DNA of 42,166 nucleotides, from contig DGPA01000007.1 of NCBI GenBank assembly GCA_002389505.1, forward strand, positions 1 through 42,166, read 5' to 3'. A program made the translations under genes and the position numbers. Source of the stretch: Halieaceae bacterium UBA4452 (lineage in GTDB: Bacteria > Pseudomonadota > Gammaproteobacteria > Pseudomonadales > Halieaceae). This document shows, one piece after another, positions 27,263 through 35,463 of the stretch. The notes under the pieces are model-generated. The model did no database searches. It was not told where the DNA came from and was given only the letters and a program-made list of their open reading frames with translations. Within the stretch, counting starts at the first letter, position 1. Each line of letters opens with the position of its first letter.

Positions 27263-29074
27263 ATGAGACCGATTATGATCAAGCCCCGCCAGCGAAACCC
27301 CCAGTCCTTGAGCCAGCAACCTAGTAGAACGGTCTACCAATGGGCGTGGGTACTGGCTGTGGCGATACTCATGACTACCCTAATTAACCCATCGGCAGTG
27401 GCGGTCGAAAGTGACGACAGCGATGCACCGCTTATCGATTTTCGCATGCGCTTTGTCCCCGACATTGGGCGGGGCAATATGGTGGTCGGCCCGGAAGAGC
27501 TGGCATCTCAGGCCGGATTGGCCATCCTCCAAGAAGGCGGCAATGCTATCGACGCCGCGGTCGCCAGCGGCTTTGCTCTCGCGGTCACCCTCCCCCGGGC
27601 GGGCAATATTGGTGGTGGCGGCTTTATGCTGATCCATCTCGCTGAGGAAGACCGCAACATCTTTATTGATTATCGAGAGGCTGCACCGGCCGCGGCAACG
27701 CGCAACATGTTCCTTCAGGGGGATGGCAGTGTAGATAAACAAAAAGCCTATTTCAGCCATGCCGCTTCCGGCGTACCGGGGACAGTGGCCGGCTTAATCC
27801 ATGCGCTGGAAAACTATGGCAGCCTGCCGCTGGCCAGGGTCATAGCACCAGCCATCGCGCTGGCCGAAAATGGTTTCCCTATGACGGTAACGCTGCAAGA
27901 AACCATTAATGCACGTGCCGATCGCTTGGGTCGAAACCCCGCCGCCCGGGCGGTATTTTTGAGCGCGCAAGGTCGCGCGGTGGATCGCAACGCTCTCTTC
28001 AAGCAGCCGGCGCTTGCCGCCACGTTAAAACGCATTCGAGACGGTGGCCGCGATGGTTTCTACCGGGGCAAAACCGCGCAGCTCATCGCCGAGGATATGC
28101 GGGCCAATAGTGGGCTGATTACCCTTGATGATCTGGCCGCTTATCGGGCCATCGAGCGCGAGCCAGTGACCAGCAAATTTCGTGGCTACGACATTGTGTC
28201 GGCACCTCCGCCCTCTTCTGGTGGTATCCACGTTATTCAAATGCTGAAACTTCTCGAGCCCTATAACCTCGTAGCCATGGGGCATAATTCAGCGAGCTAT
28301 TTACACCGTGTCATCGAGAGCATGAAACTTGCCTATGCGGATCGCAGCAAGCATTTAGGAGATCCAGATCAAACCCGAGTACCTATGGCGGCATTAATCG
28401 CCGACGACTATGCCGACAGCCGCCGACAACTTATCAAAGACAATCGCGCCACCCCCTCCAGTGAAATCCAAGCGGGTGACCTACTCTCCCCCGAGGGTCG
28501 TGATACGACCCATTACAGTGTTGCAGATAGTGCTGGTAACGTGGTCAGCAATACCTACACCCTCAATTTCAGCTTTGGCTCCCATATCGTTGTCCCTGGT
28601 ACAGGCATTCTGCTCAACAACGAAATGGATGACTTCGCCGCGCGTCCGGGTTTCGCGAACGCCTATGGGCTCGTGCAGGGCGAGGCCAATGCGGTAGCAC
28701 CCGGTCGTCGACCGCTGTCGTCGATGACACCCACCATCGTCATGAAGGCAGGCAGCCCACGGTTGGTGACCGGCAGCCCCGGGGGCTCGCTTATCATTAC
28801 CGCTGTATTGCAAACCATTCTCAACGCCACCGTGTTCGATATGGATGTCGCCTCAGCATCCGCTGCACCAAGGGTGCATCACCAGTGGCAGCCCGACAAA
28901 GTCTACACAGAACAAGGTATTAGTCCCGACACTCTTCGATTACTGGAATCCATGGGGCACGTCATAGAACCTACCACGCGCACTCTCGGAAGGGTTAACT
29001 CAATCCAGCTCGACGGCCCTTGGCGCTACGGCTATTCAGACTTGCGCCGCCCCGGAGGGTACGTGGCACACTGA
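27263..29074 (+). CDS. ggt: Gamma-glutamyltransferase
   Basis: A 603-residue exported N-terminal-nucleophile hydrolase. It has a signal-type helix at about 27-46, GGNAIDAAVASGFALAV, GNIGGGGFMLIH and PPPSSGGIHVIQMLKL. The autocleavage site precedes Thr415 in RDTTHYSVAD, and SSMTPTIV, GSPGGSLIIT complete the small subunit. The family cleaves glutathione and gamma-glutamyl peptides in the periplasm. All landmark residues are present, so it should be active. It is divergent from pdxH. Confidence 0.95.
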   Translation: MRPIMIKPRQRNPQSLSQQPSRTVYQWAWVLAVAILMTTLINPSAVAVESDDSDAPLIDFRMRFVPDIGRGNMVVGPEELASQAGLAILQEGGNAIDAAVASGFALAVTLPRAGNIGGGGFMLIHLAEEDRNIFIDYREAAPAAATRNMFLQGDGSVDKQKAYFSHAASGVPGTVAGLIHALENYGSLPLARVIAPAIALAENGFPMTVTLQETINARADRLGRNPAARAVFLSAQGRAVDRNALFKQPALAATLKRIRDGGRDGFYRGKTAQLIAEDMRANSGLITLDDLAAYRAIEREPVTSKFRGYDIVSAPPPSSGGIHVIQMLKLLEPYNLVAMGHNSASYLHRVIESMKLAYADRSKHLGDPDQTRVPMAALIADDYADSRRQLIKDNRATPSSEIQAGDLLSPEGRDTTHYSVADSAGNVVSNTYTLNFSFGSHIVVPGTGILLNNEMDDFAARPGFANAYGLVQGEANAVAPGRRPLSSMTPTIVMKAGSPRLVTGSPGGSLIITAVLQTILNATVFDMDVASASAAPRVHHQWQPDKVYTEQGISPDTLRLLESMGHVIEPTTRTLGRVNSIQLDGPWRYGYSDLRRPGGYVAH

Positions 29075-29081
29075 TCTGCGG

Positions 29082-29906
29082 CTATTGGTGGGCATTTTTT
29101 TTCGGCAAGCGCACCTTCATAGTCTGCCGCGCAAGGGCCACCAGTTGCCCTTTGCTATCCCAAAAATCACCATCTGACTCAATAATGCCCGACGTCAGGT
29201 ATCGGGATGTCATGCGCCCTAGTAGTGGTCCGGGCACAGGCAGACCTCGACATTGCACCGTGAGCTCAATGGTGGGCACCCATCCAAATGGACCGAACAA
29301 CGTAAACGACGGTGGCGGCATAATATCCGCAAACATCAATAAATCGATACTGCCCATTGCGGCTTTGTCTACATGCTGAAGATAGCCTACGAACTCACCG
29401 CTGCGCGGTAGCTCGCCGCTCTCGAACACTTCATATCCAGTGACTAAGCGGCTGTCCACGCGTTGATGAATCTCCAAGTGTTGAGCGCGGCTGTCGTCGG
29501 CCATGGATTCAAAGGTCGGTGCACTGGGGGGCTCACCGCCCATCCATGTTTCCCCGGCCAGTAGGTCAAGATCGGTGTAAGCAGCGGTCGCCCTAACCCT
29601 CAGTTCATCATTCTGATACAAGCTTGCGGTACCGAAACTAGTGCCACGGCCCGCTTTTAGCAGCTCGACTTCAATAGTGCACACGCCAAGAGAGCACGGT
29701 GCCAAATAAAAGGCGTTGATCGAGAGGGGATCCTTGTGGGGCATAGTGTTTCGCAGCGCCCGCCCAATGACCGCAAGAACATAACCCCCGTTGGGTACCG
29801 ACCCAATTCGCCAGCCTCGCTTTAACTCTCCCTGCCAGCGATTATCGCCCAGCGGAGTGACGGCGGTATCCTCTTCAAACTGCCCCACAGTGGCCTCCTC
29901 ATTCAT
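29082..29906 (-). CDS. Acyl-CoA thioesterase family protein (tandem hotdog)
   Basis: The 274-residue protein has two hotdog-fold halves. The first contains GSVPNGGYVLAVIGRALRN and NAFYLAPCSLGVCTIEVELL. The second contains GWVPTIELTVQCRGLPVPGP and DSKGQLVALARQTMKV. This is the TesB-like/4HBT_3 type that hydrolyses acyl-CoA in the cytoplasm. It is divergent from the ten-gene envelope cluster and converges on ggt. Substrate chain length is not deducible. Confidence 0.82.
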   Translation of the reverse strand: MNEEATVGQFEEDTAVTPLGDNRWQGELKRGWRIGSVPNGGYVLAVIGRALRNTMPHKDPLSINAFYLAPCSLGVCTIEVELLKAGRGTSFGTASLYQNDELRVRATAAYTDLDLLAGETWMGGEPPSAPTFESMADDSRAQHLEIHQRVDSRLVTGYEVFESGELPRSGEFVGYLQHVDKAAMGSIDLLMFADIMPPPSFTLFGPFGWVPTIELTVQCRGLPVPGPLLGRMTSRYLTSGIIESDGDFWDSKGQLVALARQTMKVRLPKKNAHQ

Positions 29907-29968
29907 GGCGGTAAGTTACGCCGCGGTGCTCCGATTCGCTATGATACCCGTAGATACCCTATAGAAGG

Positions 29969-29995
29969 CACTGGGTGCACGAAATATACCCAGTG
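29969..29995. promoter_or_regulatory. Inverted repeat, candidate operator
   Basis: CACTGGGT (29969-29976) and ACCCAGTG (29988-29995) are perfect 8-bp inverted arms separated by 11 bases, lying between two divergent genes. The centre-to-centre distance of 19 bp fits a dimeric regulator binding adjacent turns. It lies just upstream of a candidate -10 for the envelope cluster. Confidence 0.45.
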
Positions 29996-30017
29996 GCTAT
30001 CGGCTATGAAGACTGTC

Positions 30018-30023
30018 TATACT
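30018..30023 (+). promoter_or_regulatory. Candidate -10 element of the envelope cluster
   Basis: TATACT lies 34 bases before the first start of the ten-gene cluster. The -35 region (TGGCTA, 18 bases upstream) matches consensus poorly and overlaps the end of the inverted repeat, which would fit regulator-dependent expression. Confidence 0.35.
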
Positions 30024-30057
30024 GATTGAGCCAGCGGAAAGCGAGAGGAATTGGGTA

Positions 30058-31371
30058 GTGCCTGGACTCCACCTTGACAAGCTAAAAATAGGCGTCCCTG
30101 ACGCGCAGCGCGCAGCGCGCGTGCTGAGCATGTGTGCTCTCGCTCTGGCCCTGCCAACTCAGGCTCAAGACACTGCCACGGCACCGGCCAATGAACTCGT
30201 GGTGGATATGCGCGAGCCCGCCGAGCCCGCACCCACGACCACACCCGTAGAATCTCCGGTAATACAAGATTTTACCGCGGCCATCGCCGCTATTGAGCGG
30301 CAAGAGGGTACCTATGGACCAGGGCTGTCTGAGCAGCTACTAGGGCTAGGGATTGCCTTGCAGCAACAAGCGCGGCATGAACAAGCCATCGACGCCTTCA
30401 AGCGGGCTGCACATCTGGCACGTATCAATACGGGGCTGTACAGTCGCGAGCAAATTGAACTGTTACGCCGCCAGATCGAGAGTCAACTCGCCCTCAAGGA
30501 GTATGAGGCTGTCGATCAACGTCAGCAGTACCTTTACCGCGTCGAACGCCGTGCACTGCGGGACCAGAGGGACTCTCCCTATGCTTTATTGCGTCATGCT
30601 GAATGGCAGCGGCTCGCCTACCAAGAGCAGGTCGGAGATGAAGACACCGTGCCGCTTCGACTACAGCAAATGTGGAACCTCTATCGCTTGTCGCTGACCG
30701 AAATGATCGACCATTTTGGTGAAGCCTCGCCGGAACTGCGCAAACCGCTAGTCGGCATGCTGCAAGCCCAGTATTTATTTGCCGGGCATCAACAATTCGC
30801 GTCTTCCCAGCGCAAAAACACCGCTGATTCGCCCTATGGCCCGTTGAGTAATTATACCTTTCGCAAAGGAGAAAAAGTGCTCAAGGCCCTGATTGAGCTA
30901 GGACTAATCCAATCTGACCTTATTGCCGTTACCACAGATAAACTCGCCCTCGCCGATTGGGCTTGGTGGTTTGGTAAGCGCAAGGACGCGCAACGGTATT
31001 ATGACGACGTTCATGCGTTTGCACTTGAATCGGACGATGCCGTCGTTCAGGCTTATCTCCAATCGACGTTGGCTGAGCCCATTGCTCTGCCGACAGAAGA
31101 CGATTTACAACCCCTACCGCCACCAATGTGGGATGATAGCGGAGTACTCGTGGTGTCATTCACCATCTCTGAAACGGGCAGGGTAAGCAATTTGGAACGA
31201 CTGGCCGAGCCCGAGGTCGAAGAATACGAGGGTGGCATGAATCGCCTGTTACGCGTATTACGTCGGACCCGGTTTAGACCGCCCTTTGAAGAGGGTCGGC
31301 CGGTAGCGAGTGAGCCCATTACCTGGTCGTGGCAAGCCGCCGCCTGGCGTCCTCAAGCGAGCGTCGAGTAA
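30058..31371 (+). CDS. Secreted TPR-like protein with TonB-type C-terminal domain
   Basis: The 437-residue protein starts with GTG (AGAGGA eight bases upstream) and has a signal peptide ending near PTQAQD. After an acidic/Pro linker come TPR-like helices (about 75-160, e.g. LGIALQQQARHEQAIDAFKRA) and a helical middle. The last 80 residues resemble a TonB C-terminal domain: GVLVVSFTISETGRVSNLERL, then RLLRVLRRTRFRPPFEEGRPV. Unlike true TonB there is no N-terminal anchor helix that stays in the membrane, so it is probably periplasmic. It is the first gene of the cluster. Role unknown; a periplasmic adaptor is inferred. Confidence 0.75.
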   Translation: MPGLHLDKLKIGVPDAQRAARVLSMCALALALPTQAQDTATAPANELVVDMREPAEPAPTTTPVESPVIQDFTAAIAAIERQEGTYGPGLSEQLLGLGIALQQQARHEQAIDAFKRAAHLARINTGLYSREQIELLRRQIESQLALKEYEAVDQRQQYLYRVERRALRDQRDSPYALLRHAEWQRLAYQEQVGDEDTVPLRLQQMWNLYRLSLTEMIDHFGEASPELRKPLVGMLQAQYLFAGHQQFASSQRKNTADSPYGPLSNYTFRKGEKVLKALIELGLIQSDLIAVTTDKLALADWAWWFGKRKDAQRYYDDVHAFALESDDAVVQAYLQSTLAEPIALPTEDDLQPLPPPMWDDSGVLVVSFTISETGRVSNLERLAEPEVEEYEGGMNRLLRVLRRTRFRPPFEEGRPVASEPITWSWQAAAWRPQASVE

Positions 31372-31417
31372 GACGCGATCAACCACAGCCAGTAACAACG
31401 GTAGGAGCACAGCCATT

Positions 31418-32641
31418 ATGCACCGACGCCCGAGCAAAATACCCCGTCCGTTAGCGGGGCACCGGTGGTGTCTGGTCTTGATAGTCTGCGTCGGCGTGTT
31501 GTCATTGACAGGCTGCCCCAGCGCCAGTACCCCCAGTCGACCCTCAACACCCTCAGTGACACCCCCGCCCCCGTCCAGCTCGAGTAGCAGCTCTAGCAGC
31601 AGTTCGTCCAGCAGCAGCTCATCGAGTAGCAGCTCTAACAGCAGTTCGTCCAGCAGCGGCTCATCGAGTAGCAGCTCCAGCAGCGGTTCCCCCAGTAGCG
31701 GTGCTTCAGGCAGCCCCTCGTCGAGTGGCGCGCCATCGTCCCCTTCCCCAGGCACGCCACCCTCAGGTGTGAATCCCAGTGGCAGCAGCGGTCCTCAGGG
31801 TAATGGCGGTGTGGAGACGACCCCCAATAGCAGCGCTATACCCGATATGAGTGAAAACCGTGATGGTGATGGCAGCAATAGTACCGAGCAGCCAACCGCG
31901 GCACCTGAAACGGGAACAGAGCCGGGCTTTGGCGACATTGCCGGCGCATCAGCGCTGCCCGATATGCGGGATAATCTACCCACTGTTGATGAGAGTTACG
32001 GCGAGGACCCCAGTGATAGCAGTGCTCCCCAAGGGAATTCTGCAACGGCCGACAACCAGGCCGCCGCAGAGACTGACGCCGGCTCCACCGATCCCAACCT
32101 TGATGACAGACCCACCGGCAGTGCCGGAAACACCGACGCTGACGGGAGCGAACCCGGCACCCGCGCCACTGGGGGGTTGGACGATATCAGCGCAGAGCAG
32201 GAGGGCAACGGCCCCTTAACTACCGCGGAGCAAGTGGCGATTTTAGATCGCCAGTTGGAGCAAAGCACCAGTGACTTCGACGCTATGATTTTGGAAGAGC
32301 AGCAGCGGCAGCGCGAGATTGATCGGGCCAGCGCTAGTCGCAGCCCCGCTCAGTCACCCGAAACTACCGGACCCGACACCGCCGGCCGTAATCCCTACGA
32401 GGACAATGTCGCCAGGGCAGGCGGCAGATCGGGTGGTGGTATAGGTGGAGGCATCGGTGGCGGCGCGCCCGAGAATCCAGCGATTTATAAGCCACCGCAA
32501 GACATTCCCGATAGCAATAACGACGATGTTGTCGCGCGCCAGCTTCGCGAAGCGGCGATGCGCGAGCCCGATCCACTCATTCGTGAAAAACTCTGGAATG
32601 AATACCGTAAATACACTGGCCTAGAGATCGTCGACCCATGA
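31418..32641 (+). CDS. Polyserine-linker lipoprotein
   Basis: The protein is 407 residues from ATG 31418, chosen because AGGAG lies ten bases upstream and it gives a clean lipoprotein signal (VLSLTGC). The residue after the lipid Cys is Pro, so outer-membrane sorting is likely. Next come a nearly pure Ser tract (about residues 54-90) built from 42-bp DNA repeats, Ser/Gly/Pro-rich linkers, and two related motifs, AIPDMSENRDGD and ALPDMRDNLPTV. A long acidic disordered region and a Gly-rich GGGIGGGIGGG segment follow. The conserved-looking C terminus reads PPQDIPDSNNDDVVARQLRE then DPLIREKLWNEYRKYTG. The C-terminal helix may be the functional contact, with the rest a spacer. The stop overlaps the next ATG (ATGA). 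Confidence 0.75.
   Translation: MHRRPSKIPRPLAGHRWCLVLIVCVGVLSLTGCPSASTPSRPSTPSVTPPPPSSSSSSSSSSSSSSSSSSSSSNSSSSSSGSSSSSSSSGSPSSGASGSPSSSGAPSSPSPGTPPSGVNPSGSSGPQGNGGVETTPNSSAIPDMSENRDGDGSNSTEQPTAAPETGTEPGFGDIAGASALPDMRDNLPTVDESYGEDPSDSSAPQGNSATADNQAAAETDAGSTDPNLDDRPTGSAGNTDADGSEPGTRATGGLDDISAEQEGNGPLTTAEQVAILDRQLEQSTSDFDAMILEEQQRQREIDRASASRSPAQSPETTGPDTAGRNPYEDNVARAGGRSGGGIGGGIGGGAPENPAIYKPPQDIPDSNNDDVVARQLREAAMREPDPLIREKLWNEYRKYTGLEIVDP
31580..31690 (+). repeat. 42-bp tandem repeats encoding polyserine
   Basis: Two full 42-bp units (31580-31621, 31622-31663) differ at two positions (AGC to AAC and AGC to GGC), and a third partial unit follows to about 31690. Each unit is 14 codons, so copy changes keep the frame. 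Confidence 0.85.
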
Positions 32642-33885
32642 GACTATTTATCCTGAGCAGCATTGTCAGCGTGCTGCTGACGCAAACTGCTTGCGTCAGC
32701 CAAACCGTAAAGAGCACCTCGGTACCCCCGTTAGCGTATCCCACGACGCTGGTCAGTAATGACGAAGTGCTCGATGTTGGCGTCGCGGTATTCGATCCAG
32801 GGCTTGTCAGGGCCGATGGTACAGCGGTGGGCGATGAGGACAGCCAAGTGTTTCCCGAGGTACGACGCGCCGAAGCCATGTTTATGGCCCATGAGCTCAG
32901 TAAAACCCTACAGGAGGTAGGCGCCTGGGGTGCAGTCCGCGTTGTCCCGGACGGACAGCAATTTACTGACCTGCTAGTCAGCGCGACTATCGTGCAGAGC
33001 GATGGCGAGCAACTGGCGCTGGCGGTACAGGTCATTGATGCCCAGGGGGTTCGCTGGCTGGACAAGCGCTATCAGGGAACCACCAGCCGCTATGCCTACG
33101 ATAGCCGTAACGCCGCCCGTCAAGATCCCTTTTTATTGGTCTATCGCACTATCGCCAACGACATGCTGGCCATCTTTGAATCGCTGCCCAGCGAGGACCG
33201 TCTCGCTATTCGTCACGTGGCTGAGCTGCGGTTTGCTCGCGCCTTCGCGACCGATGCGTTTGCAGACTATCTCAACCAAGATGACAAGGGTGTTTATCGC
33301 ATTCAGCGGCTGCCCGCCAATAACGACCCCATGCTGGAACGCGTCCGGAACTTGAGACAGCGCAACTACGTATTTGTCGATACCTTGCAAGGCCACTATC
33401 AGACGTTCAGCGGCGATATGTATATACCGTATCAGGAATGGCGAAAGCTCAACTATGAGGAGGTCGTTGCTTTGAGAGAGCTGCAATCAGAGGCCAATGC
33501 CCGCCTTATTGCCGGGGCGGCCTCGGTCGTCGCGGGCATCGCTGCCCAGGGCTCAAACAACGCTTACACGAGGACCGCTGGCGCGGTCGGTATTGCTGGG
33601 GGCGGTTATCTGTTGAAAAGCGGCTTGGAAAAGCGAGCCGAGTCCAGTATCCACTCCCTTGCCCTAGAAGAATTGGGGCAATCCTTGGAGGCGGAGGTCA
33701 CGCCACGGGTGATTGAACTGGAGGATCGCACGGTGCGCTTGTCAGGTAATGTGCAGGACCAATATGCCCAGTGGCGGGAACTGATGGCCGATATTTATGC
33801 GGCCGAGATCGGCGCTCTCGACCTGCCCAGCGAGGCAGCTGACGCTGATAGGATGCCCACCCAAACCACCCGTGGCGTACAGTAA
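32638..33885 (+). CDS. Lipoprotein of the envelope cluster, unknown family
   Basis: The 415-residue protein has a lipoprotein signal (VLLTQTAC). An N-terminal alpha/beta domain follows (about 40-180), with VLDVGVAVFDPG, FMAHELSKTLQEVGAWGAVRVVP and LLVSATIVQSDGEQLALAVQV. That domain is vaguely like the TolB-N/LpoB/CsgG class, but I cannot assign it. A helical centre has YIPYQEWRKLNYEEV, then comes a Gly/Ala-rich hydrophobic stretch (about 295-330, AGAASVVAGIAAQG and TAGAVGIAGGGYLL) that could be membrane-active. The end is acidic. It is translationally coupled to the polyserine lipoprotein by an ATGA overlap. No function is assigned. Confidence 0.72.
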   Translation: MRLFILSSIVSVLLTQTACVSQTVKSTSVPPLAYPTTLVSNDEVLDVGVAVFDPGLVRADGTAVGDEDSQVFPEVRRAEAMFMAHELSKTLQEVGAWGAVRVVPDGQQFTDLLVSATIVQSDGEQLALAVQVIDAQGVRWLDKRYQGTTSRYAYDSRNAARQDPFLLVYRTIANDMLAIFESLPSEDRLAIRHVAELRFARAFATDAFADYLNQDDKGVYRIQRLPANNDPMLERVRNLRQRNYVFVDTLQGHYQTFSGDMYIPYQEWRKLNYEEVVALRELQSEANARLIAGAASVVAGIAAQGSNNAYTRTAGAVGIAGGGYLLKSGLEKRAESSIHSLALEELGQSLEAEVTPRVIELEDRTVRLSGNVQDQYAQWRELMADIYAAEIGALDLPSEAADADRMPTQTTRGVQ

Positions 33886-33915
33886 GCGTTACTGCCCCGG
33901 CAACAGGACTGCACA

Positions 33916-35463
33916 GTGACCCGACAGGATACGCCTCTCAAGCCTAGCGAGTTTTCTCCCCAGACAACCACCGCCCACATCGAAGACCCAGCCAGTCAGC
34001 GACCTCACTGGCTGATACCTGCGACAGTGGGCCTGTTGTTGGTGGGTGTTATTGTATTTTTTGTGTTGCCTGCATGGGTATCTAATCGCGACCTCCCCCC
34101 GCCACTGACAGCCCCTCCCGCCGAGGTAAGCACAGCCGCTGTTAGCACCGACCCTGCGGATGCCGCTCAGGCCGAAGCATCGCCTACCCCATCAAATGAA
34201 CGCTCACCCTTTGCTGAAGCGCAGTTACAAAAACAACGACGTGCCGCTCAAGAGGCCTTGCAAGCCGTTCTCACAGTGCAGGAGAGCTTGCTTGAGCGCG
34301 CTGTTGAACAATGGGCGCTTGAGCCTTACCAAGCCGCTATTAGTCAAGCAGCGATAGGTGATGCGGCCTATCGAGAGCAGCGTTTTGACGACGCCACCCG
34401 CGCTTACGGGACCGCCAATCAGGCACTGATTGACCTTGAGGCATCGATTCCCAGTCGAGTAGCGGGTGCTCAGGCACGCCTACTGGACAGTGTAGAAACG
34501 GGCGATGAACCAGCTGCCCAACAAGCCCTCGAGCTGCTGGAACGATTAACCGACAATGATCAACGTCTCGCCGGTTGGCGTGCGCGCGTTGCGGCAATAG
34601 CCACGGTCACAGCGGCGCTCAACGGCGCCGAAAAGGCAGCCATTAATAATGACTTTCAGCGCGCTATCGATGAGGTCACTGAGGCACTCAGCGCAGACTC
34701 GCTACACCGTCGGGCCGCCGAGCGGTTAGTGGCCTATCAGCAATCCTTGGTCGACAACCAGTTTCGTCAGGCGATGAGCCGCGGCTATCTAGCCCTTGAG
34801 AACAACCGCTTTGAGGAAGCAGCGCAGCTGTTCAGGCGCGCCACTACCCTAAAGCCCACCAGTTCAGAACCAGAAGCCGCCTTAGTTGAACTCCGCAGTG
34901 CCCGTACCGACGCCACCTTGCGGACCCTGCGCGCCGAGGGAATCGCGTTAGAAGCCCAAGAACAATGGCAGCAAGCGGTCGAACGCTACCAAGCGGCGCT
35001 CGCCATCGATAAGTCGCTCGTCTTCGCCCAGCAGGGAGTGACGCGGGCGCAACCCCGAGCCGTACTGCATCAGGCTGTTGAAGCGATTTTGGCGGATACC
35101 TCGCGCTGGGTGGATAAGCGCGCACTGCAATCCGCTCAGGCGCTGTTTGCCGAAGCGCAGGCTATTTCCTCACCCGGGCCGGTGTTAGCGGGGCAAACTC
35201 GGGCACTGGCCGATGCGCTGAGCTACGCCTTGACCGAGGTGGACATTACCGTGACCTCGGACGGCTTAACCGATGTCACATTGCTGCGAGTCAAACGCTT
35301 GGGTGCGCTCACCGCCACCACCGCCACGGTGCGGCCGGGAAAGTATACGGCGCTGGGGATTCGTAGTGGTTATCGAGATGTGCGAATCGATATTGAGGTC
35401 ACCCCGGGTGGTCCCAACGTTGTCGATGTTCGCTGCACGGATACTATCGAGGAGGCCCTGTGA
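33916..35463 (+). CDS. Single-pass membrane TPR-like protein with PEGA-like C terminus
   Basis: A 515-residue protein starting at GTG (AGGA eight bases upstream). The N-terminal 32 residues are cytoplasmic-type, then one transmembrane helix (WLIPATVGLLLVGVIVFFVL, about 32-54) and a Pro/Ala-rich linker. The periplasmic part is helical with TPR-like repeats (YLALENNRFEEAAQLFRRAT and EGIALEAQEQWQQAVERYQA). The last 85 residues are beta-rich, ending VRPGKYTALGIRSGYRDVRI, a PEGA-like pattern. Stop and next start overlap as GTGA. It may scaffold the complex in the periplasm; this is inference. Confidence 0.75.
   Translation: MTRQDTPLKPSEFSPQTTTAHIEDPASQRPHWLIPATVGLLLVGVIVFFVLPAWVSNRDLPPPLTAPPAEVSTAAVSTDPADAAQAEASPTPSNERSPFAEAQLQKQRRAAQEALQAVLTVQESLLERAVEQWALEPYQAAISQAAIGDAAYREQRFDDATRAYGTANQALIDLEASIPSRVAGAQARLLDSVETGDEPAAQQALELLERLTDNDQRLAGWRARVAAIATVTAALNGAEKAAINNDFQRAIDEVTEALSADSLHRRAAERLVAYQQSLVDNQFRQAMSRGYLALENNRFEEAAQLFRRATTLKPTSSEPEAALVELRSARTDATLRTLRAEGIALEAQEQWQQAVERYQAALAIDKSLVFAQQGVTRAQPRAVLHQAVEAILADTSRWVDKRALQSAQALFAEAQAISSPGPVLAGQTRALADALSYALTEVDITVTSDGLTDVTLLRVKRLGALTATTATVRPGKYTALGIRSGYRDVRIDIEVTPGGPNVVDVRCTDTIEEAL

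Noticed and set aside
31580..31690. Possible CRISPR-like repeat array
   Set aside because: Repeats are directly tandem without spacers and are in-frame Ser codons of a lipoprotein.
31258..31755. Antisense open frame rich in Leu, Glu and Asp
   Set aside because: It is the mirror of the AGC/TCG polyserine repeats on the other strand, giving low-complexity LLLDELLL-type repeats by chance.
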